A stretch of 64,000 nt of DNA from Streptomyces sp. 130 (GTDB taxonomy: Bacteria > Actinomycetota > Actinomycetes > Streptomycetales > Streptomycetaceae), in the NCBI RefSeq assembly GCF_007096885.1, contig NZ_VJNO01000031.1:1-64000 (forward strand). The letters run 5' to 3'. The notes beneath the pieces are model-generated. The model worked only from the letters and a program-made list of their open reading frames with translations. It was not told where the DNA came from and did no database searches. Position numbers and translations under genes: made by a program. This document shows, in pieces, positions 14,848 to 23,222 of the stretch (position 1 is its first letter; each line of letters begins with the position of its first letter).

Positions 14848-15764
14848 CCCCAACCCGGCAGACGCGGCCCGCTACCGCCGCATCCGGAACCCTGGACAAG
14901 GCAGCCCACGAGAACTTCCCGGTCGCTCCCTTCTTCCTGCCGCGCGCCTGGCGCGACGACCTGATGGCCGTCTACGGCTTCGCCCGGCTCGTGGACGACA
15001 TCGGCGACGGCGACCTCGCCCCCGGCGGCGCCGACGCGGCGTACCTCGGACTCGACCCGGCCGGCGGCGACGACCGGCTCGCGATGCTCGACGCGCTCGA
15101 GAGCGATCTGCACCGCGTCTTCGCGACCACCGGCGAGACCCCGCACCACCCGTTGATGCGGGCGCTGCGCCCGACCGCCCGGCGCCGCGCGCTCACCCCC
15201 GAGCCGTTCATCGGTCTCATCGAGGCCAACCGGCAGGACCAGAAGGTCCGCCGCTACGGCACGTACGAGGAACTGCTCGCCTACTGCGAGCTCTCCGCCA
15301 ACCCCGTCGGCCGCCTCGTCCTCCAGCTCACCGGCACCGCGAGCCCCGAACGGCTGCGCCGCTCCGACGCCGTCTGCACCGCCCTGCAGATCGTGGAGCA
15401 CCTCCAGGACGTCGCCGAGGACCTCGGCCGCGACCGCGTCTACCTTCCGGCCGAGGACATGGCCCGGTTCCACGTCGGCGAGGCCGACCTCGCGGCGCCC
15501 ACCGCGAACGCGTCGGTCCGCTCCCTGATCGCGTACGAAGCGGAACGCGCCCGGGAGCTGCTGAATGAAGGCACCCCCCTGGTGGGTAGCGTCCACGGCA
15601 GGCTCAGGCTGCTTCTCGCCGGATTCGTGGGAGGAGGACGCGCCGCCCTCACCGCGATCGCGGCCGCCGGATTCGACGTACTGCCCGGACCGCCCGGACC
15701 CACCAAGCCCAGCCTGCTGCGCGAAGTGGGAGTTGTCTTGCGAGAAGCGCGTAGAGAGGGGTGA
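14844..15764 (+). CDS. hpnC: Squalene synthesis protein HpnC (hydroxysqualene synthase)
   Basis: First gene of the hopanoid operon: a 306-residue trans-isoprenyl diphosphate synthase. In the HpnCDE route, HpnC converts presqualene diphosphate to hydroxysqualene. Aspartate-rich motifs are GFARLVDDIGDGD near residue 45 and HLQDVAEDLGRDRVYLP near residue 185, which bind diphosphate through Mg2+. The conserved N-terminal segment HENFPVAPFFLPRAWRDDL supports the GTG start at 14844. The next gene begins inside its stop (GTGA), so hpnC and hpnD are translationally coupled. Confidence 0.93.
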   Translation: MTPTRQTRPATAASGTLDKAAHENFPVAPFFLPRAWRDDLMAVYGFARLVDDIGDGDLAPGGADAAYLGLDPAGGDDRLAMLDALESDLHRVFATTGETPHHPLMRALRPTARRRALTPEPFIGLIEANRQDQKVRRYGTYEELLAYCELSANPVGRLVLQLTGTASPERLRRSDAVCTALQIVEHLQDVAEDLGRDRVYLPAEDMARFHVGEADLAAPTANASVRSLIAYEAERARELLNEGTPLVGSVHGRLRLLLAGFVGGGRAALTAIAAAGFDVLPGPPGPTKPSLLREVGVVLREARREG

Positions 15765-16714
15765 GCCGGACCGTGGAGGGACAGACGGCATACATGTCGG
15801 CACCGGTGCAGGCCGCTTACAGTTACTGCGAGGCGGTCACCGGACAGCAGGCGCGCAACTTCGCGTACGGCATCAGGCTGCTGCCGGCGGAGAAGCGGCA
15901 GGCCATGTCCGCCCTGTACGCCTTCTCCCGTCGTGTGGACGACATCGGTGACGGCGAACTGGAGCCGGAGACCAAGCGCGTCCGCCTGGAGAGCACCCGC
16001 ACCCTGCTCGACCGCGTCCGGTCCGGCAAGGTCGAGGAGGACGACACCGACCCGGTCGCCGTCGCGCTCGCCGACGCCGCCCGCAGGTTCCCGCTGCCGC
16101 TCGAAGGGCTCGACGAGCTCATCGACGGCGTCCTGATGGACGTGGACGGCGCCGTCTACGAGACCTGGGACGACCTCAAGGCCTACTGCCGGTGCGTCGC
16201 GGGCGCCATCGGGCGCCTGAGCCTCGGGGTCTTCGGTACGGAGCCGGGCGCCCCCGGCGCCGAGCGCGCCCCGGAGTACGCCGACACGCTCGGCCTCGCC
16301 CTCCAGCTGACGAACATCCTGCGCGACGTCCGCGAGGACGCGGGCAACGGACGCACCTACCTGCCCGCCGACGACCTCGCCAAGTTCGGCTGCTCCGCGG
16401 GCTTCCAGCGGGCCACCCCGCCGCCCGGCTCCGACTTCGCCGGCCTCGTCCACTTCGAGGTCCGGCGCGCCCGCGCCCTGTTCGCCGAGGGCTACCGGCT
16501 GCTGCCGATGCTCGACCGGCGCAGCGGCGCCTGCGTGGCGGCCATGGCCGGCATCTACCGCAGGCTCCTCGATCGCATCGAACGCGACCCCGAGGCGGTG
16601 CTGCGCGGCCGGGTCTCGCTCCCCGGCCACGAGAAGGCGTACGTCGCGGTGCGCGGCCTGTCCGGTCTCGACGCCCGGCACATCTCGCGACGCACCGCCC
16701 GAGGGCGTGTCTGA
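15761..16714 (+). CDS. hpnD: Presqualene diphosphate synthase HpnD
   Basis: Condenses two farnesyl diphosphates to presqualene diphosphate, the step before HpnC. The 317-residue protein has the paired aspartate motifs SRRVDDIGDGE (near residue 60) and LTNILRDVREDAGNGRTYLP (near residue 190), stronger than those of HpnC. Other family landmarks are SYCEAVTGQQARNFAYGIRLL and YCRCVAGAIG. The start GTG at 15761 overlaps the hpnC stop; ATG at 15794 is an alternative that begins closer to the conserved region. A 149-base gap without an evident gene follows. Confidence 0.94.
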   Translation: MSRTVEGQTAYMSAPVQAAYSYCEAVTGQQARNFAYGIRLLPAEKRQAMSALYAFSRRVDDIGDGELEPETKRVRLESTRTLLDRVRSGKVEEDDTDPVAVALADAARRFPLPLEGLDELIDGVLMDVDGAVYETWDDLKAYCRCVAGAIGRLSLGVFGTEPGAPGAERAPEYADTLGLALQLTNILRDVREDAGNGRTYLPADDLAKFGCSAGFQRATPPPGSDFAGLVHFEVRRARALFAEGYRLLPMLDRRSGACVAAMAGIYRRLLDRIERDPEAVLRGRVSLPGHEKAYVAVRGLSGLDARHISRRTARGRV

Positions 16715-16863
16715 ATGCGCCTCAGGTACATCGCGCGCACCATGTGCATCGTGAACGAACGCGGCGGACGGTGGGCAACCCCCGGCCGGGCCGCCGCGTC
16801 CCTGTCTGGGCAGGACCGATCCGAACAGGCCCGATGGGCGAGCAGCCGGCGAGAGGGGAACGC

Positions 16864-18252
16864 ATGAAGGACGACACCCCGCGCTCGTCCCGCGCGGTCG
16901 TGGTCGGCGGTGGAATCGCCGGTGTCACGGCGGCGCTGCGGCTGGCCGACGCCGGGCTTGACGTGACCCTGCTCGAAGGGCGGCCCCGGCTCGGCGGGCT
17001 GGCCTTCTCCTTCCGCCGCGGCGAGCTGACCGTCGACAACGGCCAGCACGTCTACCTGCGCTGCTGCACCGCCTACCGCTGGTTCCTCGACCGGGTCGAC
17101 GGCGCCCGCCTGGCCCCGCTGCAAAACCGTTTGGACGTACCCGTTCTGGACGTCGGACGACCCGCGGGCCCCCGGCTCGGACGGCTGCGCCGCAACGCCC
17201 TGCCGGTCCCGCTGCACCTCGCCGCCGGCCTCGCCGGCTACCCCCACCTGTCGCTCGCCGAACGCGCCTCGGTCGCCCGCGCCGCGCTCGCGCTCGGCCG
17301 GCTCGACCCGGACGACCCCGCCCTCGACGCCGAGGACTTCGGCAGCTGGCTCGCCCGTCACGGCCAGTCGCCGCGGACCGTCGAGGCGCTGTGGGACCTC
17401 GTCGGCGTCGCCACCCTCAACGCCACCGCTCCCAACGCCTCGCTCGGGCTCGCCGCGAAGGTCTTCAAGACCGGGCTGCTCTCCGAACCGGGCGCCGCCG
17501 ACATCGGCTGGGCCGCCGTACCGCTCGGGGACATCCACGACACGATGAGCCGCAAGGCCCTGGACTCCGCCGGTGTCCGCACCGAACTGCGCACCAAGGC
17601 CCACGGCCTCGCACGCGCCGAGGACGGGCACTGGGTGGTCGACACCGGCGCCGAACGGATCGAGGCGGAGACCGTCGTCCTGGCCGTACCGCAGCGCGAG
17701 ACCCACGCCCTGCTGCCCGAGGGCGCGCTCGACGCCCCGGACGAGCTGCTGGAGATCGGTACGTCCCCGATCCTCAACGTGCACGTCGTCTACGACCGCA
17801 AGGTGCTGAAGCGGCCCTTCTTCGCCGCGCTCGGCTCCCCGGTCCAGTGGGTCTTCGACCGCACCGGGGCATCCGGCCTCACCGGCCCCGGGCAGTACCT
17901 CGCGGTCTCCCAGTCCGCGGCCGGCGACGAGATCGACCTGCCCGTCGCCGAACTGCGCGCCCGCTACCTGCCCGAACTGGAACGGCTGCTGCCCGCCGCC
18001 CGGGGCGCCGGCATCCGGGACTTCTTCGTCACCCGCGAGCGCACCGCGACCTTCGCGCCCGCGCCCGGCGTCGGCCGGCTGCGCCCCGGGACGCTCACCC
18101 GCGCCCCCGGACTCTTCCTGGCAGGCGCCTGGACCGCCACCGGCTGGCCCGCCACGATGGAGGGCGCGGTCCGCAGTGGCGCGGGTGCCGCGGACGCCGC
18201 GCTCCTGGCGCTCGGCCGCCCCCACGAACATCCGCTGCAGGAGGCGGCATGA
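16864..18252 (+). CDS. hpnE: Hydroxysqualene dehydroxylase HpnE
   Basis: A 462-residue FAD-dependent enzyme that reduces hydroxysqualene to squalene, completing the HpnCDE route. The N-terminal dinucleotide-binding motif is VVVGGGIAGVTAALRLADAG, followed by an ADP-ribose-binding Glu in LLEGRPRLGG. The C-terminal FAD-binding end is LFLAGAWTATGWPATMEGAVRSG, typical of phytoene-desaturase-like amine oxidases. The ATG at 16864 follows GAGAGGGG; an in-frame ATG at 16831 would add eleven residues. The stop overlaps the start of the next gene (ATGA). Confidence 0.93.
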   Translation: MKDDTPRSSRAVVVGGGIAGVTAALRLADAGLDVTLLEGRPRLGGLAFSFRRGELTVDNGQHVYLRCCTAYRWFLDRVDGARLAPLQNRLDVPVLDVGRPAGPRLGRLRRNALPVPLHLAAGLAGYPHLSLAERASVARAALALGRLDPDDPALDAEDFGSWLARHGQSPRTVEALWDLVGVATLNATAPNASLGLAAKVFKTGLLSEPGAADIGWAAVPLGDIHDTMSRKALDSAGVRTELRTKAHGLARAEDGHWVVDTGAERIEAETVVLAVPQRETHALLPEGALDAPDELLEIGTSPILNVHVVYDRKVLKRPFFAALGSPVQWVFDRTGASGLTGPGQYLAVSQSAAGDEIDLPVAELRARYLPELERLLPAARGAGIRDFFVTRERTATFAPAPGVGRLRPGTLTRAPGLFLAGAWTATGWPATMEGAVRSGAGAADAALLALGRPHEHPLQEAA

Positions 18253-19352
18253 GCAGTACCACCGGAACAAGAGGAGAGTCAGTGACCCCGGCGAATCCGG
18301 CTTCCGACACCGTGGCGGACACCACGGACGTCACCGCGCTTCTGGAGCGCGGACGGGCCCTTTCCACGCCGGTGCTCCGGGCCGCCGTCGACCGGCTCGC
18401 ACCGCCCATGGACACCGTGGCCGCCTATCACTTCGGCTGGATCGATGCCCAGGGCAGGCCCGCCGACGGTGACGGCGGCAAGGCCGTCCGCCCGGCGCTG
18501 GCCCTGCTGTCCGCCGAGGCGGCCGGCGCCGCGGCCGAGGCCGGAATCCCCGGCGCCGTCGCCGTCGAGCTCGTGCACAACTTCTCGCTGCTGCACGACG
18601 ACCTGATGGACGGCGACGAGCAGCGGCGCCACCGCGACACCGTATGGAAGGTGCACGGTCCCGCCCAGGCCATCCTGGTCGGCGACGCGCTGTTCGCGCT
18701 GGCCTACGACATACTGCTGGAGCTCGGCACGGTCGAGGCGGGCCGCGCGGCCCGGCGGCTGACCACGGCGACCCGCAAGCTCATCGACGGGCAGGCCCAG
18801 GACATCTCCTACGAGCACCGCGAGAGCGTCTCCGTCGAGGAGTGCCTGGAGATGGAGGGCAACAAGACCGGCGCCCTCCTCGCCTGCGCCTGCTCCATCG
18901 GCGCGGTGCTCGGCGGCGCCGACGACCGCACGGCCGACGTCCTGGAGGCGTACGGCCACCACCTCGGGCTCGCCTTCCAGGCGGTCGACGACCTCCTCGG
19001 CATCTGGGGCGACCCCGAGTCCACCGGCAAGCAGACGTGGAGCGATCTGCGCCAGCGCAAGAAGTCCCTGCCGGTCGTCGCCGCACTCGCCGCGGGCGGA
19101 CCGGCCTCCGAGCGCCTCGGTGAGCTGCTCGCCGCCGACGCCAAGAGCAGCGACTTCGAAAGCTTCTCCGAAGAGGAGTTCGCCGCCCGTGCGGCGCTCA
19201 TCGAGGAGGCGGGCGGTCGCGAGTGGACCGCCCAGGAGGCGCGTCGTCAGCATGCGGTCGCCATAGAGGTGCTGCACGGTGTCGACATGCCGGAACCCGT
19301 GCGGGCGCAGCTCACGGCGCTCGCGGACTTCGTCGTCGTACGAAAGAGATGA
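18249..19352 (+). CDS. Polyprenyl (farnesyl-type) diphosphate synthase
   Basis: A ~367-residue class I trans-prenyltransferase that elongates allylic diphosphates with isopentenyl diphosphate. The first aspartate-rich motif is LLHDDLMDGDEQRR, and the second is QAVDDLLGIWGDP. In this operon it presumably provides farnesyl diphosphate for HpnD, although geranylgeranyl synthesis cannot be excluded from sequence. Two starts are plausible: ATG at 18249, preceded by AGGAGG and overlapping the hpnE stop, and GTG at 18282, preceded by AGGAGAG. I annotate the longer form because of the coupling. Confidence 0.9.
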   Translation: MSSTTGTRGESVTPANPASDTVADTTDVTALLERGRALSTPVLRAAVDRLAPPMDTVAAYHFGWIDAQGRPADGDGGKAVRPALALLSAEAAGAAAEAGIPGAVAVELVHNFSLLHDDLMDGDEQRRHRDTVWKVHGPAQAILVGDALFALAYDILLELGTVEAGRAARRLTTATRKLIDGQAQDISYEHRESVSVEECLEMEGNKTGALLACACSIGAVLGGADDRTADVLEAYGHHLGLAFQAVDDLLGIWGDPESTGKQTWSDLRQRKKSLPVVAALAAGGPASERLGELLAADAKSSDFESFSEEEFAARAALIEEAGGREWTAQEARRQHAVAIEVLHGVDMPEPVRAQLTALADFVVVRKR

Positions 19353-19458
19353 TCACCATCTGGTCCATATGACTCGCAGTCGCCGGCCGGTGCCTCCACG
19401 GGCGCCGGCCGACGGAGACCCCAGCACAGCAGAGGACCACCTGCACGAAGGGGAAGCC

Positions 19459-21462
19459 ATGACAGCGACGACCGACGGAAGCACCGGGGCCGTTGACCCC
19501 CGCGCAGCCTCGGCCAGCAGGAAGACAATCGAATCAACGATCGCCGCGGACGGTGTACTGGCCGCCGCGCGGCGGGCCGCGGAACGCTCGGTGGAGCATC
19601 TCCTCGGCAGGCAGGACGAGCAGGGCTGGTGGAAGGGCGACCTCGCCACCAACGTCACCATGGACGCCGAGGACCTTCTGCTCCGTCAGTTCCTCGGCAT
19701 CCAGGACCCCGCCACGGTCCGGGCGGCCGCGGGGTTCATCCGCGGCGAACAGCTCGGCGACGGGACGTGGGCGACCTTCCACGGCGGCCCACCGGACCTC
19801 TCCACCACCATCGAGGCGTACGTGGCGCTGCGGCTGGCGGGCGACCGGCCCGAGGACCCGCACATGGCGCGGGCGGCGGGCTGGGTCAGGGAGCAGGGCG
19901 GCATCGCCGCGAGCCGGGTCTTCACCCGGATCTGGCTGGCCCTGTTCGGCTGGTGGAAATGGGACGATCTGCCGGAGCTCCCCCCGGAGCTGATGTTCTT
20001 CCCGAAATGGGTCCCGCTCAACATCTACGACTTCGGATGCTGGGCCCGCCAGACCATCGTGCCGCTCACCATCGTGTCGGCGAAGCGGCCGGTGCGGCCC
20101 GCCCCCTTCGCCCTGGACGAGCTGCACACCGACCCCGGGAACCCCAACCCGCCCAAGCGCCCCGCCCCCGCCCGGAGTTGGGACGGGCTGTTCCAGCGGA
20201 TCGACAAGGCGCTGCACGTCTACCACCGGTTCGCCCCGCGCGGACTGCGCCGGGTCGCGATGAACGCCGCCGCCCGCTGGATCATCGAACGCCAGGAGAA
20301 CGACGGCTGCTGGGGCGGAATCCAGCCGCCCGCCGTCTACTCGGTCATCGCCCTGCACCTGCTCGGCTACGACCTCGAACATCCGGTGATGCGGGCGGGC
20401 CTCGAATCGCTCGACCGCTTCGCCGTATGGCGCGAGGACGGCACCCGCATGATCGAGGCGTGCCAGTCCCCGGTCTGGGACACCTGCCTGGCCACCATCG
20501 CGCTCGCCGACGCCGGGGTCGCCCCCGACCACCCGGCACTCGTGAAGGCGGCGGACTGGATGCTCGCCGAGGAGATCGTCCGGCCGGGCGACTGGGCGGT
20601 ACGCAGGCCCCAACTGGAGCCCGGTGGATGGGCGTTCGAGTTCCACAACGACAACTATCCGGACATCGACGACACCGCGGAGGTGGTCCTCGCCCTGCGC
20701 CGGGTCCGCCACCCCGACCAGGCCCGGGTGAACGCGGCGATCGAGCGCGGGGTGCGCTGGAACGTCGGCATGCAGTCCCGCAACGGCGCCTGGGGCGCGT
20801 TCGACGCGGACAACACCAGCCCCTTCCCCAACCGGCTGCCCTTCTGCGACTTCGGCGAGGTCATCGACCCGCCGTCCGCCGACGTCACCGGGCACGTGGT
20901 GGAGATGCTGGCCGTCGAGGGCCGCGCCGACCACCCCGTCACCCGGCGCGGCATCGAGTGGCTGCTGTCCGAACAGGACGCGAACGGCGGCTGGTTCGGG
21001 CGCTGGGGCGTCAACTACGTGTACGGAACCGGGTCGGTGGTCCCCGCCCTGACCGCCGCCGGGCTGCCCCCCTCGCACCCGGCGATCCGGCGCGCCGTCG
21101 ACTGGCTGGAGTCCGTCCAGAACGACGACGGCGGCTGGGGCGAGGACCTGCGCTCCTACACCGAGGAGAAGTGGATCGGCCAGGGGGCTTCCACCGCCTC
21201 CCAGACCGCCTGGGCACTCCTCGCGCTGCTCGCCGCGGGGCGGCGGGACACCGTCGCCGTGACCCGGGGCGTCGCCTGGCTGACCGAGACCCAGCAGGCC
21301 GACGGCTCCTGGGACGAGCCCTACTTCACCGGTACCGGGTTCCCCTGGGACTTCTCCATCAACTACCACCTGTACCGGCAGGTCTTCCCGCTCACCGCGC
21401 TCGGGCGGTACGTCAACGGCGACCCGTTCGCGGGCCGCACGCCGACGCGCGAGGGGGCCTGA
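19459..21462 (+). CDS. shc: Squalene-hopene cyclase
   Basis: A 667-residue membrane-associated triterpene cyclase that converts squalene to hopene and hopanol. The catalytic acid motif is YPDIDDTAEV, with Asp402, Asp404 and Asp405 forming DxDD. Several QW repeats are visible, for example QDEQGWW, GDGTWATF, ENDGCWGG, QSRNGAWGAF, QDANGGWFG, QNDDGGWGE and QQADGSWDE. Length matches bacterial enzymes. The ATG at 19459 has a GAAGGGGAA site and follows a 106-base gap. It is the key step of the operon, turning squalene from the HpnCDE route into the hopanoid skeleton. Confidence 0.96.
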   Translation: MTATTDGSTGAVDPRAASASRKTIESTIAADGVLAAARRAAERSVEHLLGRQDEQGWWKGDLATNVTMDAEDLLLRQFLGIQDPATVRAAAGFIRGEQLGDGTWATFHGGPPDLSTTIEAYVALRLAGDRPEDPHMARAAGWVREQGGIAASRVFTRIWLALFGWWKWDDLPELPPELMFFPKWVPLNIYDFGCWARQTIVPLTIVSAKRPVRPAPFALDELHTDPGNPNPPKRPAPARSWDGLFQRIDKALHVYHRFAPRGLRRVAMNAAARWIIERQENDGCWGGIQPPAVYSVIALHLLGYDLEHPVMRAGLESLDRFAVWREDGTRMIEACQSPVWDTCLATIALADAGVAPDHPALVKAADWMLAEEIVRPGDWAVRRPQLEPGGWAFEFHNDNYPDIDDTAEVVLALRRVRHPDQARVNAAIERGVRWNVGMQSRNGAWGAFDADNTSPFPNRLPFCDFGEVIDPPSADVTGHVVEMLAVEGRADHPVTRRGIEWLLSEQDANGGWFGRWGVNYVYGTGSVVPALTAAGLPPSHPAIRRAVDWLESVQNDDGGWGEDLRSYTEEKWIGQGASTASQTAWALLALLAAGRRDTVAVTRGVAWLTETQQADGSWDEPYFTGTGFPWDFSINYHLYRQVFPLTALGRYVNGDPFAGRTPTREGA

Positions 21463-22112
21463 TGGGAGAGGCCGGGCCCGCCGCCCCGCTGCTGATCGCC
21501 TGCGCGCTCGGCATCGAACAGCTCGCCCTGCGCACCGGCAGGGGGAGGGCGGCGGGCGCCCCGGAGCGGGTCACCGTGCTCCGTACCGGCATGGGCCCCA
21601 GGGCGGCCGAGGCCGCCGTGGCGCGCGTGCTCGGCCGGGACGGCGGGGCGGCGGACACCGCGGTCATCGCCGCGGGGTTCTGCGCCGGCCTCGCGCCCGG
21701 GATGCACCCGGGCGACCTGGTGGTGGCCGAGGAGACCCGGGCCGCCGGGGACCCCGTTCCGTGCACCGGTGCGGACCTGCTGGCCGACGCGCTGGCCAGG
21801 ACCGTACCGGGGCGCACCGTACACACCGGCCCGCTCACCGGGTCCGACCATGTCGTCCGGGGGCATGAGCGGGCCGAACTGCGGGCCACCGGGGCGATCG
21901 CGGTGGACATGGAGTCCGCCGCGACCCTGCGCACCGCCCTGCGGTCCGGGCCACGCCCGGTTGCCGCCGTACGGGTGGTCGTGGACGCTCCGGAGCATGA
22001 GCTCGTCCGCATCGGCACGTTCCGCGGTGGAATATCGGCTTTCCGCGTTCTCCGTGCCGTCCTGCCGGCTTTCTATGAATGGCACCGATCTTTGCTGCTC
22101 CCCAGGAGGTGA
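21462..22112 (+). CDS. hpnG: Adenosylhopane nucleosidase HpnG
   Basis: A 216-residue phosphorylase/nucleosidase-fold protein. HpnG homologues remove adenine from adenosylhopane, giving ribosylhopane for bacteriohopanetetrol synthesis. Family features are the N-terminal LLIACALGIEQLAL, the glycine-rich AVIAAGFCAGLAPGMHPGDL region and AIAVDMESAATLRTAL, whose Met-Glu pair contacts ribose in this superfamily. The ATG overlaps the shc stop by one base (TGATG). The sequence AGGAGGTGA at its end also serves as the ribosome-binding site of hpnH, another coupling device. Confidence 0.9.
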   Translation: MGEAGPAAPLLIACALGIEQLALRTGRGRAAGAPERVTVLRTGMGPRAAEAAVARVLGRDGGAADTAVIAAGFCAGLAPGMHPGDLVVAEETRAAGDPVPCTGADLLADALARTVPGRTVHTGPLTGSDHVVRGHERAELRATGAIAVDMESAATLRTALRSGPRPVAAVRVVVDAPEHELVRIGTFRGGISAFRVLRAVLPAFYEWHRSLLLPRR

Positions 22113-22117
22113 GCCAG

Positions 22118-23137
22118 ATGGCCATGCCGCTTCGTCAGTCCATCAAGGTTGCGACGTATCTCATTGAACAGAAGCTCCGCAAGCGGGACAAATTCCCACT
22201 GATTGTCGAGCTGGAGCCGTTGTACGCCTGCAACCTCGCCTGCGAGGGGTGCGGGAAGATCCAGCACCCGGCCGGAGTACTCAAGCAGCGCATGCCCGTG
22301 GCCCAGGCCGTCGGCGCCGTGCTCGAATCGGGCGCCCCGATGGTCTCCATCGCCGGCGGCGAACCACTGATGCACCCTCAGATCGATGAGATCGTGCGCC
22401 AGCTGGTGGCCAGGAGGAAGTACGTCTTCCTCTGCACCAACGCGATGCTGCTGCGCAAGAAGATCGAGAAGTTCACGCCCTCGCCCTACTTCGCGTTCGC
22501 CGTGCACATCGACGGGCTGCGCGAGCGGCACGACGAATCGGTCGCCAAGGAAGGGGTGTTCGACGAGGCGGTGGCGGCGATCAAGGAGGCCAAGCGGCGC
22601 GGCTTCCGGGTCACCACCAACTCCACCTTCTTCAACACCGACACCCCGCAGACCATCATCGAGGTGCTCAACTTCCTCAACGACGACCTCAAGGTGGACG
22701 AGATGATGATCTCGCCCGCCTACGCGTACGAGAAGGCGCCCGACCAGGAGCACTTCCTGGGCGTCGAGCAGACCCGCGAGCTGTTCAAGAAGTCCTTCGC
22801 CGGCGGCAACCGCAGCCGGTGGCGGCTGAACCACTCGCCGCTCTTCCTGGACTTCCTGGAGGGCAAGGCCGACTTCCCGTGCACCGCCTGGGCCATCCCC
22901 AACTACTCCCTGTTCGGCTGGCAGCGGCCCTGCTACCTGATGAGCGACGGCTACGTGCCGACCTACCGGCAGCTCATCGAGGAGACCGACTGGGACAAGT
23001 ACGGCCGGGGCAAGGACCCGCGCTGCGCCAACTGCATGGCGCACTGCGGCTACGAACCGACCGCCGTCCTCGCCACCATGGGCTCCCTGAAGGAGTCCCT
23101 GCGCGCCATGCGCGAGACCGTCAGCGGCAACGGCTGA
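22118..23137 (+). CDS. hpnH: Adenosyl-hopene transferase HpnH, radical SAM
   Basis: A 339-residue radical SAM enzyme that attaches an adenosyl group to hopene, the first side-chain extension step. The 4Fe-4S motif is CNLACEGC, with Cys38, Cys42 and Cys45. The next conserved segments are SIAGGEPLMHP and NSTFFNTDTPQ. A C-terminal cysteine cluster (DPRCANCMAHCGYEPTA) is typical of HpnH. The ATG at 22118 is eight bases after a perfect AGGAGG, making it preferable to the upstream ATG at 22079, which lies inside hpnG. An inverted repeat follows the gene directly. Confidence 0.95.
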   Translation: MAMPLRQSIKVATYLIEQKLRKRDKFPLIVELEPLYACNLACEGCGKIQHPAGVLKQRMPVAQAVGAVLESGAPMVSIAGGEPLMHPQIDEIVRQLVARRKYVFLCTNAMLLRKKIEKFTPSPYFAFAVHIDGLRERHDESVAKEGVFDEAVAAIKEAKRRGFRVTTNSTFFNTDTPQTIIEVLNFLNDDLKVDEMMISPAYAYEKAPDQEHFLGVEQTRELFKKSFAGGNRSRWRLNHSPLFLDFLEGKADFPCTAWAIPNYSLFGWQRPCYLMSDGYVPTYRQLIEETDWDKYGRGKDPRCANCMAHCGYEPTAVLATMGSLKESLRAMRETVSGNG

Positions 23138-23148
23138 GCCGCGACACC

Positions 23149-23177
23149 CGGCCGGGCTCCCGCACGGAGCCCGGCCG
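23149..23177 (+). terminator. 12-bp hairpin between hpnH and dxs
   Basis: CGGCCGGGCTCC and its exact complement flank the loop CGCAC, beginning 11 bases after the hpnH stop and ending 45 bases before dxs. It could terminate or attenuate the hopanoid transcript. It occupies the position where I recall ispG in S. coelicolor. Confidence 0.7.
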
Positions 23178-23222
23178 TCACCTTGAGCAGAAACAGGACC
23201 ACAGAGAGAGGGGGCCCGGGGC

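Noticed and set aside
16555..18270. 571-codon minus-strand frame opposite hpnE
   Set aside because: Shadow of the FAD-dependent enzyme frame; no family similarity and no ribosome-binding site.
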